Part shown: piece by piece, positions 27,200 through 36,204 of the stretch
Layout of the letters: the number at the start of each line of letters is the position of its first letter
Numbering within the stretch: the first letter of the stretch is position 1
NCBI RefSeq assembly: GCF_031932625.1
Contig: NZ_JAVSCK010000001.1
Coordinates: forward strand, 62,001 to 126,000
Direction: 5' to 3'
Source: Hwangdonia seohaensis
Lineage (GTDB): Bacteria > Bacteroidota > Bacteroidia > Flavobacteriales > Flavobacteriaceae
Length of the DNA stretch: 64,000 nucleotides
Program-made: the position numbers and the translations under genes
Notes under the pieces: model-generated
What the model was told of the DNA's origin: nothing
Database searches by the model: none
Seen by the model: only the letters and a program-made list of their open reading frames with translations

Positions 27200-28282
27200 T
27201 TAGCCTTTAATGATCTTCTCTTGGTGATTAATAGATTCTTGGTGAATGGCTTTAAACATTTTTAAGATAAACTCTTCGCTCAATCCGTGGTCTTGACCTT
27301 CTAAAACCATATTGCCCAAAATCTCGTTCCAACGTTTGCTTTGCAACACCGCAACGTTTTTTTGCTTTTTAAGAGCGCCAATGCTATCGGCGGCAACCAT
27401 ACGTTTGCCCAACAAACCTATAATTTGATTATCAATCACATCAATCTGCGCTCTTAAATTATTCAATGCCGTTATGTACTCAGCTTCGGCATCGGTTTCT
27501 TTTCTTATTTTCAAATCCTTCATAATTTGAACCAAAGTAGATGGCGTTACTTGTTGTGCCGCATCACTCCACGCATTCTCAGGGTCGTAGTGCGTTTCAA
27601 TCATCAATCCATCAAAATTCAAATCCAATGCCGTTTGGGAGATATCAAAAATCATATCGCGCTTGCCAGTAATATGCGACGGGTCGTTAATTAAGGCAAT
27701 GTCCGGGAATTTATTTTGAAACTCAATGGCCAATTGCCACTCCGGATTATTTCTGTATTTAGATTTTTCGTACGTTGAAAACCCACGGTGTATAGCGCCA
27801 ATATTTTTAACACCCGCTTTATAAATTCTTTCAATGCCACCTAGCCACAAAGCTAAATCTGGATTAACCGGATTTTTTATCAACACCGGTTTGTCAGTGC
27901 CTCTTAAAGCATCGGCAATTTCTTGCATAATAAACGGACTTACGGTTGATCGTGCACCAATCCACAATAAATCCACATCGTGTTCCAAAGCCAATTTAAC
28001 GTGTGCTGCATTGGCTACCTCGGTACACACTTTCATTCCTGTTTCGGCCTTTACTTTTTGCAACCATTTTAATCCTAAAGCACCAACGCCCTCAAACATA
28101 CCGGGGCGTGTTCTTGGTTTCCAAATACCTGCTCTAAAATAACTTACATCGGTATCTTTAAGCTCGTGAGCTATTTTTAAAACTTGCTCTTCGGTTTCTG
28201 CGCTACATGGTCCTGCAATTACTAACGGATGATCTAACTTTAAATCATCTAACCAGGTTCTCATTTCTTTTTTGTTTTCCAT
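27200..28282 (-). CDS. Bifunctional DAHP synthase / chorismate mutase
   Basis: 360 residues. Residues 1 to about 260 are a type I-beta DAHP synthase (GPCSAETEEQVLKIA, RAGIWKPRTRPGMFEG, IGARSTVSPF, INDPSHITGKRD, IETHYDPENAWSDAAQQVTP), which condenses PEP and erythrose-4-phosphate. From about 265 an AroQ-type chorismate mutase domain follows (LNNLRAQIDVIDNQIIGLLGKRMVAADSIG..., EEFILKMFKAIHQESI). The fusion lets prephenate or chorismate feed back on the first pathway step. It is the last gene of the pheA-aminotransferase-tyrA operon and ends at a strong terminator. A 313 bp repeat-filled gap separates it from tyrA. Confidence 0.96.
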   Translation of the reverse strand: MENKKEMRTWLDDLKLDHPLVIAGPCSAETEEQVLKIAHELKDTDVSYFRAGIWKPRTRPGMFEGVGALGLKWLQKVKAETGMKVCTEVANAAHVKLALEHDVDLLWIGARSTVSPFIMQEIADALRGTDKPVLIKNPVNPDLALWLGGIERIYKAGVKNIGAIHRGFSTYEKSKYRNNPEWQLAIEFQNKFPDIALINDPSHITGKRDMIFDISQTALDLNFDGLMIETHYDPENAWSDAAQQVTPSTLVQIMKDLKIRKETDAEAEYITALNNLRAQIDVIDNQIIGLLGKRMVAADSIGALKKQKNVAVLQSKRWNEILGNMVLEGQDHGLSEEFILKMFKAIHQESINHQEKIIKG

Positions 28283-28339
28283 TTTTCCTTAATATTTAGC
28301 CACTAAAGCTATTCCGTTTACTATTTAATTTTTACTAAT

Positions 28340-28595
28340 TAATGCTCATAATTTGGGCGTTACCCCGAAAAAGGGGTCGGGCTTTACGTTACAAGTCCTC
28401 GCTTCGCCAAAAAAGGCTCGCTGTGGGCTTTCCTCTGCAATCCCTAGCGCATCACTCTTGCTCTAAAAACCCACCCCTAGCCCCTCCAAAGGAGGGGAAC
28501 ACGTACTCAAACTCAAATCTATCGAGTTCTTTAAAACCTCTCGGGTCTCACTCAAGAGTGAGCACCCCTCCCCTTTGGGGAGGTTAGGAGGGGCT
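28340..28595. repeat. Intergenic repeats between tyrA and DAHP synthase
   Basis: This operon-internal gap holds a GGGCGTTACC element (about 28352-28450: GGGCGTTACCCCG, GGGGTCGGGCTTTACG, TGTGGGCTTTCC, GCAATCCCTAGCGC). Two hairpins of the AAGCCCC family follow (core CCCCTCCAAAGGAGGGG at 28481-28497 and CCTCCCCTTTGGGGAGG at 28567-28583). The last runs as GGTTAGGAGGGGCTT right into the tyrA stop codon at 28596. No coding sequence is supported. Confidence 0.8.
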
Positions 28596-29447
28596 TTAAC
28601 CCATGCCGTTTAAAATATCTTTTATATAATTGGTATCTTTCATTTCATTAAAAATCGCATCAAAATCATCTTGTTTCATCAATTCCTTAAAATGCGTGAG
28701 GTTTATTATGTACTCCTCTAAAGTTTCAATAACATTGGTTTTGTTTTGTTTAAAAATGGGGGTCCACATTTCTGGCGAACTTTTTGCCAATCGCACTGTG
28801 GAAGCAAATCCACTGCCCGCCATATCAAAAATATCGCGCTCGTTTTTTTCTTTATCGATTACTGTTTTACCCAACATAAACGAACTGATATGCGATAAAT
28901 GCGACATATACGCAATGTGCTTATCGTGCGCCACAGGATTCATGTAGCGCATGCGCATACCAACATCGGCAAACAATTTTAACGCTTTTTCTTGAAGCTT
29001 AAAGGCGGTTTTTTCAACTTCGCAAATAATATTTGTTTTACCAATAAACAACCCAGGTATTGCTGCGTTTGGACCCGAATGTTCTGTGCCAGCAATAGGA
29101 TGCATGGCCAAAAAATTTCTTCGCTTAGGGTGGTTTGCGACTGCCAAACAGATGTCCTCTTTTGTTGAGCCCGCATCTACAACCAATCCGTTATCCGAAA
29201 TCTTATCCAAAATGGTTGGCAACAATGTAACCGTTGCATCAACGGGAATGGACACAATTACCAAATCGGCATGTTCAATATCGTCTAAAGTCGCTTTTTT
29301 ATCAATTAAATTAAGTGATAAAGCCGTTTCTAACGTGGCATCTTTTCTACTAATACCGTGAATAACCATATCTGGATTATTCTTTTTAATATCAATAGCA
29401 AGACTGCCACCAATTAAACCAACGCCTATTATATATATGTTTTTCAT
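28596..29447 (-). CDS. tyrA: Prephenate dehydrogenase
   Basis: 283 residues from the ATG at 29447. The frame stays open to 29486, but that extension is a hairpin repeat, and the Rossmann start MKNIYIIGVGLIGGSLA lies here. TyrA oxidatively decarboxylates prephenate to 4-hydroxyphenylpyruvate using NAD+. Further motifs are VIVSIPVDAT, VDAGSTKEDI, FLAMHPIAGTEHSGP (substrate and catalytic His) and AYMSHLSHISSFMLG. No ACT or chorismate mutase domain is fused; the mutase is supplied by the next gene. It is third in the operon after pheA and the aminotransferase. The repeat hairpin upstream ends directly at the start codon. Confidence 0.95.
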   Translation of the reverse strand: MKNIYIIGVGLIGGSLAIDIKKNNPDMVIHGISRKDATLETALSLNLIDKKATLDDIEHADLVIVSIPVDATVTLLPTILDKISDNGLVVDAGSTKEDICLAVANHPKRRNFLAMHPIAGTEHSGPNAAIPGLFIGKTNIICEVEKTAFKLQEKALKLFADVGMRMRYMNPVAHDKHIAYMSHLSHISSFMLGKTVIDKEKNERDIFDMAGSGFASTVRLAKSSPEMWTPIFKQNKTNVIETLEEYIINLTHFKELMKQDDFDAIFNEMKDTNYIKDILNGMG

Positions 29448-29484
29448 AAGCCTCTCCCAACCCTCTCCAAAAGAGAGGGCTTTC
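29448..29484 (-). repeat. Compact AAGCCC/GAGAGGCTT hairpin abutting the tyrA start
   Basis: On the minus strand the run reads AAGCCCTCTC, then TTTTGGAGAGGGTT, then GGGAGAGGCTT, followed at once by ATG. It therefore supplies the whole ribosome-binding region of tyrA, including a purine-rich GGGAGAGG 5 bp before the start codon. The remaining ~65 bp to the aminotransferase stop are AT-rich. Confidence 0.75.
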
Positions 29485-29550
29485 AAAAATTATCTAATTA
29501 TTATTCTTTCATTTATTATATAACTGTTTACTGCGACTGCGACTGTAAAC

Positions 29551-30696
29551 TCATTTTACTCTTGCAATGGCTTCTTCTAAAACCTCTGTTGATGCACATA
29601 AAGAAAACCGAATATAACCTTCGCCCTGACTCCCAAAAATAGTTCCGGGTGTTATAAAAATATGGTTCTCTTTCAATATTAAATCTATAAACTCCTCTGC
29701 TCTTACATTCGCTGGTAATTTTGCCCAAACAAAAAGTCCCGTGGCATTTTTATCGTAGGTACAGTTTAAAGCATCGGCCAATTGCCAAACCAAATCGCGC
29801 CGTTGCTGATATACACTGTTTAATGTACTAAACCACATTTTAGAACATTTTAAAGCTTCAATGGCACCTTTTTGGATACCGTAAAACATACCGGAATCCA
29901 TGTTGCTTTTCACCTTTAAAACATGGTTAACATGTTCGCTATCCCCTACCAACATGCCCACGCGCCAACCTGCCATATTAAAGGTTTTGCTTAACGAATT
30001 AAGCTCCAAACACACATCTTTTGCGCCTTTAACGCTTAAAATACTTTTTGGTGAATCGTTGAGGATAAAGCTATACGGATTGTCGTTTACTATTAAAATA
30101 TTATGTCGTTTTGCAAAGGCCACTAAATCTTCAAACACAGTTTCTGTTGGTTGCGCCCCCGTTGGCATGTGTGGATAATTAACCCACATCAATTTCACTT
30201 GGCTCAAATCCGTTTGTTCTAAACTTTTTAAATCGGGCAACCAATTGTTAGTGGCATCCAATTCGTAAAAAACAGGTTTTGCTCCCACTAATTTTGTTAC
30301 CGATTGGTAGGTTGGATAACCGGGATTTGGTATTAAAACGGCATCGCCTTCATTCAAATACGCCATCGAAATATGCATAATTCCCTCTTTACTTCCCATT
30401 AACGGAAGTATTTCGGTATTAGCACTTAGGTTTACCGAAAAATGCGTTTTATAAAAACCGGCCATAGCTTCCCGTAATTCCGGCAACCCTTGGTAGCTTT
30501 GGTATTTATGGGCATTGGGGCTTAACAAACCGTTGGTTAATGCCTCAATTACTTTTTTTGGCGGTTGCAAATCGGGACTACCTATACCAAGATTGATAAT
30601 TGGTTTTCCGCTTGCAATAAGCAGATTGACTTCTCTCAATTTTTTTGAGAAGTAGTATTCTTCAACGGTATGTAAGCGGTTAGCGACTTCAATCAT
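29551..30696 (-). CDS. PLP-dependent aminotransferase (aromatic amino acid type)
   Basis: 381 residues, fold-type I class I/II aminotransferase. Motifs are LGIGSPDLQPP, YQSYQGLPELREAM, GSKEGI, NPGYPTY, VNYPHMPTGA, NDNPYSFIL, and SLSKTFNMAGWRVGM with the PLP-binding Lys. Its place between pheA and tyrA suggests it transaminates phenylpyruvate and 4-hydroxyphenylpyruvate to Phe and Tyr; family members also act on aspartate or LL-diaminopimelate. Its start overlaps the pheA stop by 4 bp (ATGA), so it is translationally coupled to pheA. Confidence 0.93.
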   Translation of the reverse strand: MIEVANRLHTVEEYYFSKKLREVNLLIASGKPIINLGIGSPDLQPPKKVIEALTNGLLSPNAHKYQSYQGLPELREAMAGFYKTHFSVNLSANTEILPLMGSKEGIMHISMAYLNEGDAVLIPNPGYPTYQSVTKLVGAKPVFYELDATNNWLPDLKSLEQTDLSQVKLMWVNYPHMPTGAQPTETVFEDLVAFAKRHNILIVNDNPYSFILNDSPKSILSVKGAKDVCLELNSLSKTFNMAGWRVGMLVGDSEHVNHVLKVKSNMDSGMFYGIQKGAIEALKCSKMWFSTLNSVYQQRRDLVWQLADALNCTYDKNATGLFVWAKLPANVRAEEFIDLILKENHIFITPGTIFGSQGEGYIRFSLCASTEVLEEAIARVK

Positions 30697-31520
30697 AGCT
30701 TTGCATTTTTATATTCGCCTAAAACTTTAAAATTATCTGCCATTATTTCTGTTAACGATTTTGCTTTTTTGAAATCTGAAAAATCCTCAAAGGTAACATC
30801 TACAAAAAAGGCATATTTCCAAGGTGTTTCAATAATTGGTAACGATTGGATTTTTGTTAAATTCAGTTTGCAATCGCTCATCACATTTAAAATAGCGGCT
30901 AAACTGCCCCGTTTGTGATTGGCCTCAAACTTCAAGGAAGCCTTGTTGGTTTCTGCTTCAACAATTTCGGAATTCGTGCGTTTTACAATAGCAAATCGAG
31001 TTTCGTTATGTTTAATGGTTTGTATGCTATGTGCCAAAATATCGAGCTCGAAAATATCGGCGGCCATTACACTGGCAATGGCGCCAACACCCTTTAGTTT
31101 ATGTGTGCTAATGCGTTGTGCAACCTCGGCGGTATCTTTGTCTTCAATCAGTTTGATGTGCGGATGTTGCTTAAAAAACTCTTTACATTGCAACAGTGCC
31201 ATGGGGTGCGAATACACTTCTTTTATATCGGCAATACTCTGGTTTTTAAGCGCCATGAAATTGTGCTGAATATCTAAATAATGCTCGCCAACAATGTGTA
31301 AATTTCGGTTGTCGATTAAGGCGTAATTTGGTATTATAGAACCGGCAATGGAATTCTCTAAAGCCATAATTGCAGCATCGCAATCGCCGTTTATCAAAGC
31401 CTCAACAACACCATCAAAGGTTAAGCATTCCATAGCTTTTACATCATTATCAAAAAATTGCTGGGATACGATATGATGGAACGATCCTTTTACACCTTGT
31501 ATAGCTACTGTTTTTATCAA
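30693..31520 (-). CDS. pheA: Prephenate dehydratase
   Basis: 275 residues. PheA decarboxylates and dehydrates prephenate to phenylpyruvate. The catalytic PDT domain shows VAIQGVKGSFHHIVSQQFF, DAAIMALENSIAGS (with the ENS motif), and HNETRFAIVKR, which contains the TRF motif. An ACT regulatory domain lies at about 190-270 (KRGSLAAILNVMSDCKLNLTKIQSLP, WKYAFFVDV, the ESRP-like site). No chorismate mutase is fused; that activity sits in the DAHP synthase fusion at the operon's end. It is the first structural gene behind the Phe/Tyr-rich leader and attenuator. Confidence 0.96.
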   Translation of the reverse strand: MIKTVAIQGVKGSFHHIVSQQFFDNDVKAMECLTFDGVVEALINGDCDAAIMALENSIAGSIIPNYALIDNRNLHIVGEHYLDIQHNFMALKNQSIADIKEVYSHPMALLQCKEFFKQHPHIKLIEDKDTAEVAQRISTHKLKGVGAIASVMAADIFELDILAHSIQTIKHNETRFAIVKRTNSEIVEAETNKASLKFEANHKRGSLAAILNVMSDCKLNLTKIQSLPIIETPWKYAFFVDVTFEDFSDFKKAKSLTEIMADNFKVLGEYKNAKL

Positions 31521-31573
31521 AATTTAGTTTTTTTAAATAATCTTCATTGCCGTTGTTCAAACAAAAGTTGAAC

Positions 31574-31600
31574 AAAAAAAGTCCCGATTTTCATCGAGAC
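31574..31600 (-). terminator. Attenuator terminator upstream of pheA
   Basis: On the minus strand the run is GTCTCGAT-GAAA-ATCGGGAC followed by seven T: an 8 bp stem (one G-U pair) with a GNRA-type loop and a U-tract. It ends 53 bp before the pheA ATG and lies after the leader ORF, as in amino-acid attenuators. Its 5' arm GTCTCG can also pair with CGAGGC in the end of the leader ORF (around 31638-31644), an alternative antiterminator. Confidence 0.82.
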
Positions 31601-31625
31601 TTATATTAAAATTTATAGTTATAAA

Positions 31626-31706
31626 TTATACATACAACGCCTCGTTCCTTTTGCTAAAAAAGAAATAAAACCAATTGTTAAAATATGTATAATATACTGT
31701 TGTCAT
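31626..31706 (-). CDS. Phe/Tyr-rich leader peptide of the pheA operon
   Basis: A 26-codon ORF, ATG at 31706 and TAA at 31628-31626. It begins MTTVYYTYFNNWFYFFF, then SKR and a short tail. It has five Phe, five Tyr and one Trp codons, 11 of 26, with a TTT-TAT-TTC-TTT-TTT run at codons 13-17. This composition, and its place directly before an intrinsic terminator and pheA, are what classical ribosome-stalling attenuation predicts: scarcity of charged Phe- or Tyr-tRNA halts the ribosome and stops the terminator forming. The 5' untranslated part upstream contains GCCCCGTAAT. Translation itself is not proven from sequence. Confidence 0.82.
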   Translation of the reverse strand: MTTVYYTYFNNWFYFFFSKRNEALYV

Positions 31707-31853
31707 AATAATTACGGGGCTAAAGTAAATAATATTTCAAGAAATCAAAATACTATATAATCTTTTTTTCGTTTTTATTAAAAGTTTTAAAGATTTTACA
31801 GTAAAACGAATATAATATTAGATAATCATTATTTTTGAATAAATATTTTAAAT

Positions 31854-32750
31854 ATGTCTATTGAAGTTGAAGGAGTTTCGAAACTTTACGGAAATCAGAA
31901 AGCATTAAACCACGTATCCTTTAAGGTTGAAAAACCTGAAATTGTTGGTTTTTTAGGTCCCAATGGCGCCGGAAAATCAACCATGATGAAAATATTGACT
32001 ACTTATGTTAACGCCACAAACGGTGTTGCTAAAGTTAATGGATTCGACATTACCGAAAACACACAAAAAGTACAAAAAAGTGTAGGGTATTTGCCTGAGC
32101 ACAACCCCTTGTATTTAGATATGTACATTAAAGAATACTTAACCTTTAATGCAACTATTTACAAAGTACCCAAAAAACGTATTGCCGAAGTGATTGAACT
32201 TACCGGTTTAACACCCGAAGTGCACAAAAAAATTGGGCAGCTATCGAAAGGCTATCGGCAGCGCGTAGGTTTGGCAAACGCCCTATTGCACGACCCCGAT
32301 GTGTTGATTTTAGACGAGCCCACAACGGGTTTAGACCCCAACCAGCTTATAGATATTAGGAACCTTATTAAAAACATTGGCAAAACCAAAACCGTGTTTT
32401 TATCCACACACATTATGCAAGAGGTTGAAGCCATGTGCGACCGCGTAATCATTATCAACAAAGGTGAAATTGTTGCCGATAAAAAACTGAAAGAACTTCG
32501 TGAAAGCAAAGAGCAAACCATTATTGTGGAGTTTGATTACCGCGTTGAAGATGCCTTTTTATTAAAACTCCCAAAAGCTGACCGCGTGGTGAACACTTAT
32601 GATTTTGTTTACGAAATTACGTTTAAAACCACCGAAGACATGCGCTCTCATGTATTTGATTTTGCACATGATAACCAATTAAAAATTCTTCAGCTCAATC
32701 AAAAAAATGCAAGTTTAGAAACTTTGTTTAGGGAGTTGACCACAGAATAA
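31854..32750 (+). CDS. gldA: Gliding motility ABC transporter ATPase GldA
   Basis: 298 residues of the ABC-2-type ATPase family, with a Walker A GPNGAGKST at 35-43, Q-loop region VGYLPEHNPLY, signature LSKGYRQRVG, Walker B VLILDEPTTGLDP and switch-His FLSTHIM. The C-terminal extension matches the GldA pattern of Flavobacteria. GldA works with GldF and GldG, which are not in this window, as is common because gldA is often unlinked. A -7 box (TATTTTTG) is at 31830-31837, 16 bp before the ATG. It is not coupled to pta downstream (129 bp gap). Confidence 0.93.
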   Translation: MSIEVEGVSKLYGNQKALNHVSFKVEKPEIVGFLGPNGAGKSTMMKILTTYVNATNGVAKVNGFDITENTQKVQKSVGYLPEHNPLYLDMYIKEYLTFNATIYKVPKKRIAEVIELTGLTPEVHKKIGQLSKGYRQRVGLANALLHDPDVLILDEPTTGLDPNQLIDIRNLIKNIGKTKTVFLSTHIMQEVEAMCDRVIIINKGEIVADKKLKELRESKEQTIIVEFDYRVEDAFLLKLPKADRVVNTYDFVYEITFKTTEDMRSHVFDFAHDNQLKILQLNQKNASLETLFRELTTE

Positions 32751-32849
32751 CTTTTAAAGTATCGTTTCGGTTTTTTTTAGTTTCGAAAAAAGATGACTTT
32801 TAGTTTAAAAGCATGACAAAAATCATCTTTCGTAAAGGAAGCAAAGAAC

Positions 32850-32857
32850 TATCTTTG
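32850..32857 (+). promoter_or_regulatory. Bacteroidetes -7 box of pta-ackA (TATCTTTG)
   Basis: A perfect TAnnTTTG match, 22 bp before the pta ATG. Upstream an AAAGATGA ... TCATCTTT inverted repeat (about 32789-32829) lies in the gldA-pta gap and could act as a weak gldA terminator. Confidence 0.5.
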
Positions 32858-32879
32858 CAAAGGAAAAAAATAATCAAAA

Positions 32880-34970
32880 ATGAGTAAAGGAATTTATGTA
32901 GCGACTATTGAACCCAACAGCGGAAAATCTGTTGCCGTACTGGGTTTAATGCGTATGCTTTTAGGAAAAACGGCAAAGGTGGGCTATTTCAGACCGATTA
33001 TAGAAGACACCGAAGATGGTGAAATGGACAACCACATCAGCACTGTAATCTCGCATTTTGAAATTGATATCAACTACAAAAAAACATTCGTTTATACCCG
33101 AAACGAGGTACTGGATTTATATAACCAAGGGAAATCCGGAGAGGTTATCGACGAAATCATTAAAAAGTATAAATACCTCGAAGAACGCTTCGATTTTGTA
33201 TTGGTTGAAGGCACCGATTTCTCGCACGAAAATTCTAGTTTAGAACTGGATATTAATATTCTAATCTCCAAAAACTTAGGGTTGCCGGTTATAATTGTAT
33301 CGCAAGGCGACGGTAAAGATATAAAGGAAATTGTGGACAATGTGCAGTTGGCTCACGACACATTTAAAGAAGAAGTGGATGTATTGTCGATAATGACCAA
33401 TAAAGTCAATCCCGATTATCTTACCGAATTAAAAACACAATTAAAAAACCGAATTAATAACGGTACCGATATCAGTGTTATTCCTAAAATTAAAAGTTTA
33501 GCGAGTCCTACTTTAAAAGAAATCTTCAAAAAACTAGACGGCACCATACTTTTTGGTAAATACCTAATTAACAATCAAATAGATAGTTTTAGTGTGGGCG
33601 CTATGCAATTGCGTAATTATTTAACGCACTTAAAAGAGAATGCTTTAGTAATTACTCCGGGCGATAGAGCCGATATTATTTTAGGCGCCCTACAAGCCAA
33701 CATCTCTAAAAATTACCCTAAAATATCTGGTATTATTTTAACCGGTGGATTAATTCCGGAAGACCCCATTTTAAAATTAATTGAAGGACTGTCGAGCGTG
33801 GTGCCCATAATTAGCGCCAAAGAAGGCACCTTCCACGTGACCAACACCATTGGAAAAATAAAATCTAAAATATACGCTGAGAATATCGACAAGATTACAA
33901 CATCGATTGCCACCTTCGAAAAACACGTTGATACCGATAAATTATCAGAGGATTTAATCACCTTCGAATCCGATATTTTCACTCCAAGAATGTTTCAGTA
34001 TAATTTGTTGCAACGCGCTTTAAAAGACAAAAAACACATTGTATTGCCCGAAGGTTACGACGAACGTATACTACGCGCCACGGCAAGATTAATTGATGCT
34101 CATGTTGTAAACATCACCTTAATTGGTGAAAAAGATAAGATAAAAGAACGTATTGAAAAGTTCGACATTGCCTTGGATATTGATGATATTAATATTGTTT
34201 CCCCCGTTAAATCCCCTCATTTTGATGATTACGTAAACACTTTTTATGAGCTTAGAAAGCATAAAGACGTGAATTTGGATATGGCCAAAGATGCCATGAC
34301 CGATGTGTCGTATTTTGCCACTATGATGATTTACAAAGGACACGCCGATGGTATGGTATCGGGAGCACTGCACACAACGGCTCACACCCTGCGACCAGCC
34401 TTACAGTTTATTAAAACCAAACCCGGTGTTAATATTGTGTCGTCCGTATTTTTTATGTGTTTAGAGGATCGTGTTTCTATTTTTGGCGATTGCGCCATTA
34501 ACCCAAATCCCAATGCCGAACAGTTGGCTGAAATTGCTATTTCATCGGCTAAAACAGCCAAAAATTTTGGTGTTGAACCTAAAGTGGCGATGCTGTCCTA
34601 TTCATCTGGCGCATCCGGAAAAGGTGAAGAAGTCGATAAGGTTAGAAAAGCCACGGAAATTGCTAAAAATTTAGTCCCGGATTTAAAAATTGAAGGCCCC
34701 ATCCAATACGATGCCGCCGTAGATATGCGCATTGGAAAAAGTAAATTACCGGATTCTGATGTTGCCGGACAAGCAAGCGTGCTTATTTTCCCAGATTTAA
34801 ACACGGGAAACAACACCTATAAAGCCGTACAACGTGAAACCGGTGCATTGGCCATTGGCCCCATGTTACAAGGCCTTAACAAACCTGTTAACGATTTAAG
34901 CCGTGGCTGTACTGCCGACGATATTTATAGCACCGTAATAATAACCGCCATACAAGCACAAGACCTTTAA
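32880..34970 (+). CDS. pta: Phosphate acetyltransferase (long form)
   Basis: 696 residues. Long-form Pta interconverts acetyl-CoA and acetyl phosphate. Residues 1 to about 350 are the P-loop-like/DRTGG regulatory domains (YVATIEPNSGKSVAVLGLMRML and a central VITPGDRADIILGAL). The C-terminal catalytic PTA_PTB domain from about 375 shows IVLPEGYDERILRATARL, DGMVSGALHTTAHTLRPALQFI, MLSYSSGASGKGEEV, GPIQYDAAVDMRIGKSK, then FPDLNTGNNTYKAVQR. All conserved segments are present. It lies 3 bp before ackA in a two-gene acetate operon. Confidence 0.96.
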   Translation: MSKGIYVATIEPNSGKSVAVLGLMRMLLGKTAKVGYFRPIIEDTEDGEMDNHISTVISHFEIDINYKKTFVYTRNEVLDLYNQGKSGEVIDEIIKKYKYLEERFDFVLVEGTDFSHENSSLELDINILISKNLGLPVIIVSQGDGKDIKEIVDNVQLAHDTFKEEVDVLSIMTNKVNPDYLTELKTQLKNRINNGTDISVIPKIKSLASPTLKEIFKKLDGTILFGKYLINNQIDSFSVGAMQLRNYLTHLKENALVITPGDRADIILGALQANISKNYPKISGIILTGGLIPEDPILKLIEGLSSVVPIISAKEGTFHVTNTIGKIKSKIYAENIDKITTSIATFEKHVDTDKLSEDLITFESDIFTPRMFQYNLLQRALKDKKHIVLPEGYDERILRATARLIDAHVVNITLIGEKDKIKERIEKFDIALDIDDINIVSPVKSPHFDDYVNTFYELRKHKDVNLDMAKDAMTDVSYFATMMIYKGHADGMVSGALHTTAHTLRPALQFIKTKPGVNIVSSVFFMCLEDRVSIFGDCAINPNPNAEQLAEIAISSAKTAKNFGVEPKVAMLSYSSGASGKGEEVDKVRKATEIAKNLVPDLKIEGPIQYDAAVDMRIGKSKLPDSDVAGQASVLIFPDLNTGNNTYKAVQRETGALAIGPMLQGLNKPVNDLSRGCTADDIYSTVIITAIQAQDL

Positions 34971-34973
34971 TTT

Positions 34974-36170
34974 ATGCAAGTATTAGTTTTAAATTCTGGA
35001 AGTTCCTCATTAAAATTTCAACTGTTTCAAATGCCAGAAGAAATCATTTTGTGCTCTGGTTTAATTGAACGCATTGGGTTTACCGATGCCAAATTCAAAT
35101 TCAAAACGGAAAATGATACCATTGAAATTGTTGAAAACATTCCCAATCATAAAATCGGTTTGGAATTATTGGCCAATCAACTTTTGGATAAAGAAACTGG
35201 TGTTATAAAATCTACCGATGCCATAACTATTGTTGGGCATCGTGTGGTGCATGGTGGCAGTCATTTTAGCGACACCACCGAAATTACCGAAACTGTAAAA
35301 AACAAAATAAAAGCATTATCGTCGTTAGCACCGTTGCACAATCCACCAAATCTGGAAGGCATCGAAGTTGCCGAGGCTATTTTCCCCAAGGCCAAACAAG
35401 TGGCGGTTTTCGATACGGCATTTCATCAATCTGTTCCAGAACACGTGTATAAATATGCTATTCCCAAAACATTTTCAGAAAAGTACAACATTCGTTTGTA
35501 CGGATTTCATGGTACGAGCCATAAATATGTTTCGGAAAAAGCCATTGCATATTTAGGAAAAAAAGATTCAAAAATCATCAGTATTCATTTAGGTAATGGT
35601 TGCAGTATGACGGCGGTTAAAAACGGAAAAAGCATTGACCATTCTATGGGGTTCTCACCTTTGGGAGGATTGGTAATGGGCACACGCTCGGGCGATATCG
35701 ACCCCGCTTTTACCTTTTATTTGGCCGATAAATTAGGTTATAATTTAAACGACATTAATAAACTTTTATTAAAAGAAAGCGGCATGTTGGGGTTAACCGG
35801 TTTTAGCGATTTAAGGGATATTGAGGCCGAAGCTGAAAAGGGCAATAAAGCCTGCCAGTTAGCTTTACAAATGAATGTGTACCGCATAAAAAAATACATA
35901 GGCAGTTACGCTGCTATTTTAAACGGATTGGATGCTATTGTGTTTACTGCAGGCATTGGCGAAAACTCGCAATTTATGAGGCAAGAAATTTGCAAAGATT
36001 TAGATTTTTTAGGCATTGAATTAGATGCGGAAAAGAACAATTGCAGACCCAAAAGCTTAAAAGCCGTTAACACCGAAACATCTAAGGTTAAAATATTGGT
36101 CATCCCAACAAACGAAGAATTGGAAATAGCGAAACAGTCGGTGAGTTTGTTTGAAACCATTTCAAATTAA
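34974..36170 (+). CDS. ackA: Acetate kinase
   Basis: 398 residues, full length. It phosphorylates acetate with ATP, or makes ATP from acetyl phosphate in overflow metabolism. Motifs include VLNSGSSSLKFQLF (phosphate 1), VGHRVVHGG, FDTAFHQ with the catalytic Asp, YGFHGTSHKYVS, SIHLGNGCSM, MGFSPLGGLVMGTRSGDIDP and VFTAGIGENS. It follows pta by 3 bp, so the two are co-transcribed. A repeat-rich 200 bp gap follows before a convergent gene. Confidence 0.97.
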   Translation: MQVLVLNSGSSSLKFQLFQMPEEIILCSGLIERIGFTDAKFKFKTENDTIEIVENIPNHKIGLELLANQLLDKETGVIKSTDAITIVGHRVVHGGSHFSDTTEITETVKNKIKALSSLAPLHNPPNLEGIEVAEAIFPKAKQVAVFDTAFHQSVPEHVYKYAIPKTFSEKYNIRLYGFHGTSHKYVSEKAIAYLGKKDSKIISIHLGNGCSMTAVKNGKSIDHSMGFSPLGGLVMGTRSGDIDPAFTFYLADKLGYNLNDINKLLLKESGMLGLTGFSDLRDIEAEAEKGNKACQLALQMNVYRIKKYIGSYAAILNGLDAIVFTAGIGENSQFMRQEICKDLDFLGIELDAEKNNCRPKSLKAVNTETSKVKILVIPTNEELEIAKQSVSLFETISN

Positions 36171-36204
36171 AGCCATAAAGTTAATAAACTAATTCAGGCT
36201 AATA

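Noticed and set aside
29448..29486. Extended TyrA N-terminus from 29486
   Set aside because: The added residues come from a hairpin repeat and the Rossmann fold begins at the ATG at 29447.
31521..31853. T-box or protein-bound antiterminator in front of pheA
   Set aside because: No T-box core or tRNA-like pairing was seen; the aromatic-rich leader ORF plus terminator explains the region.
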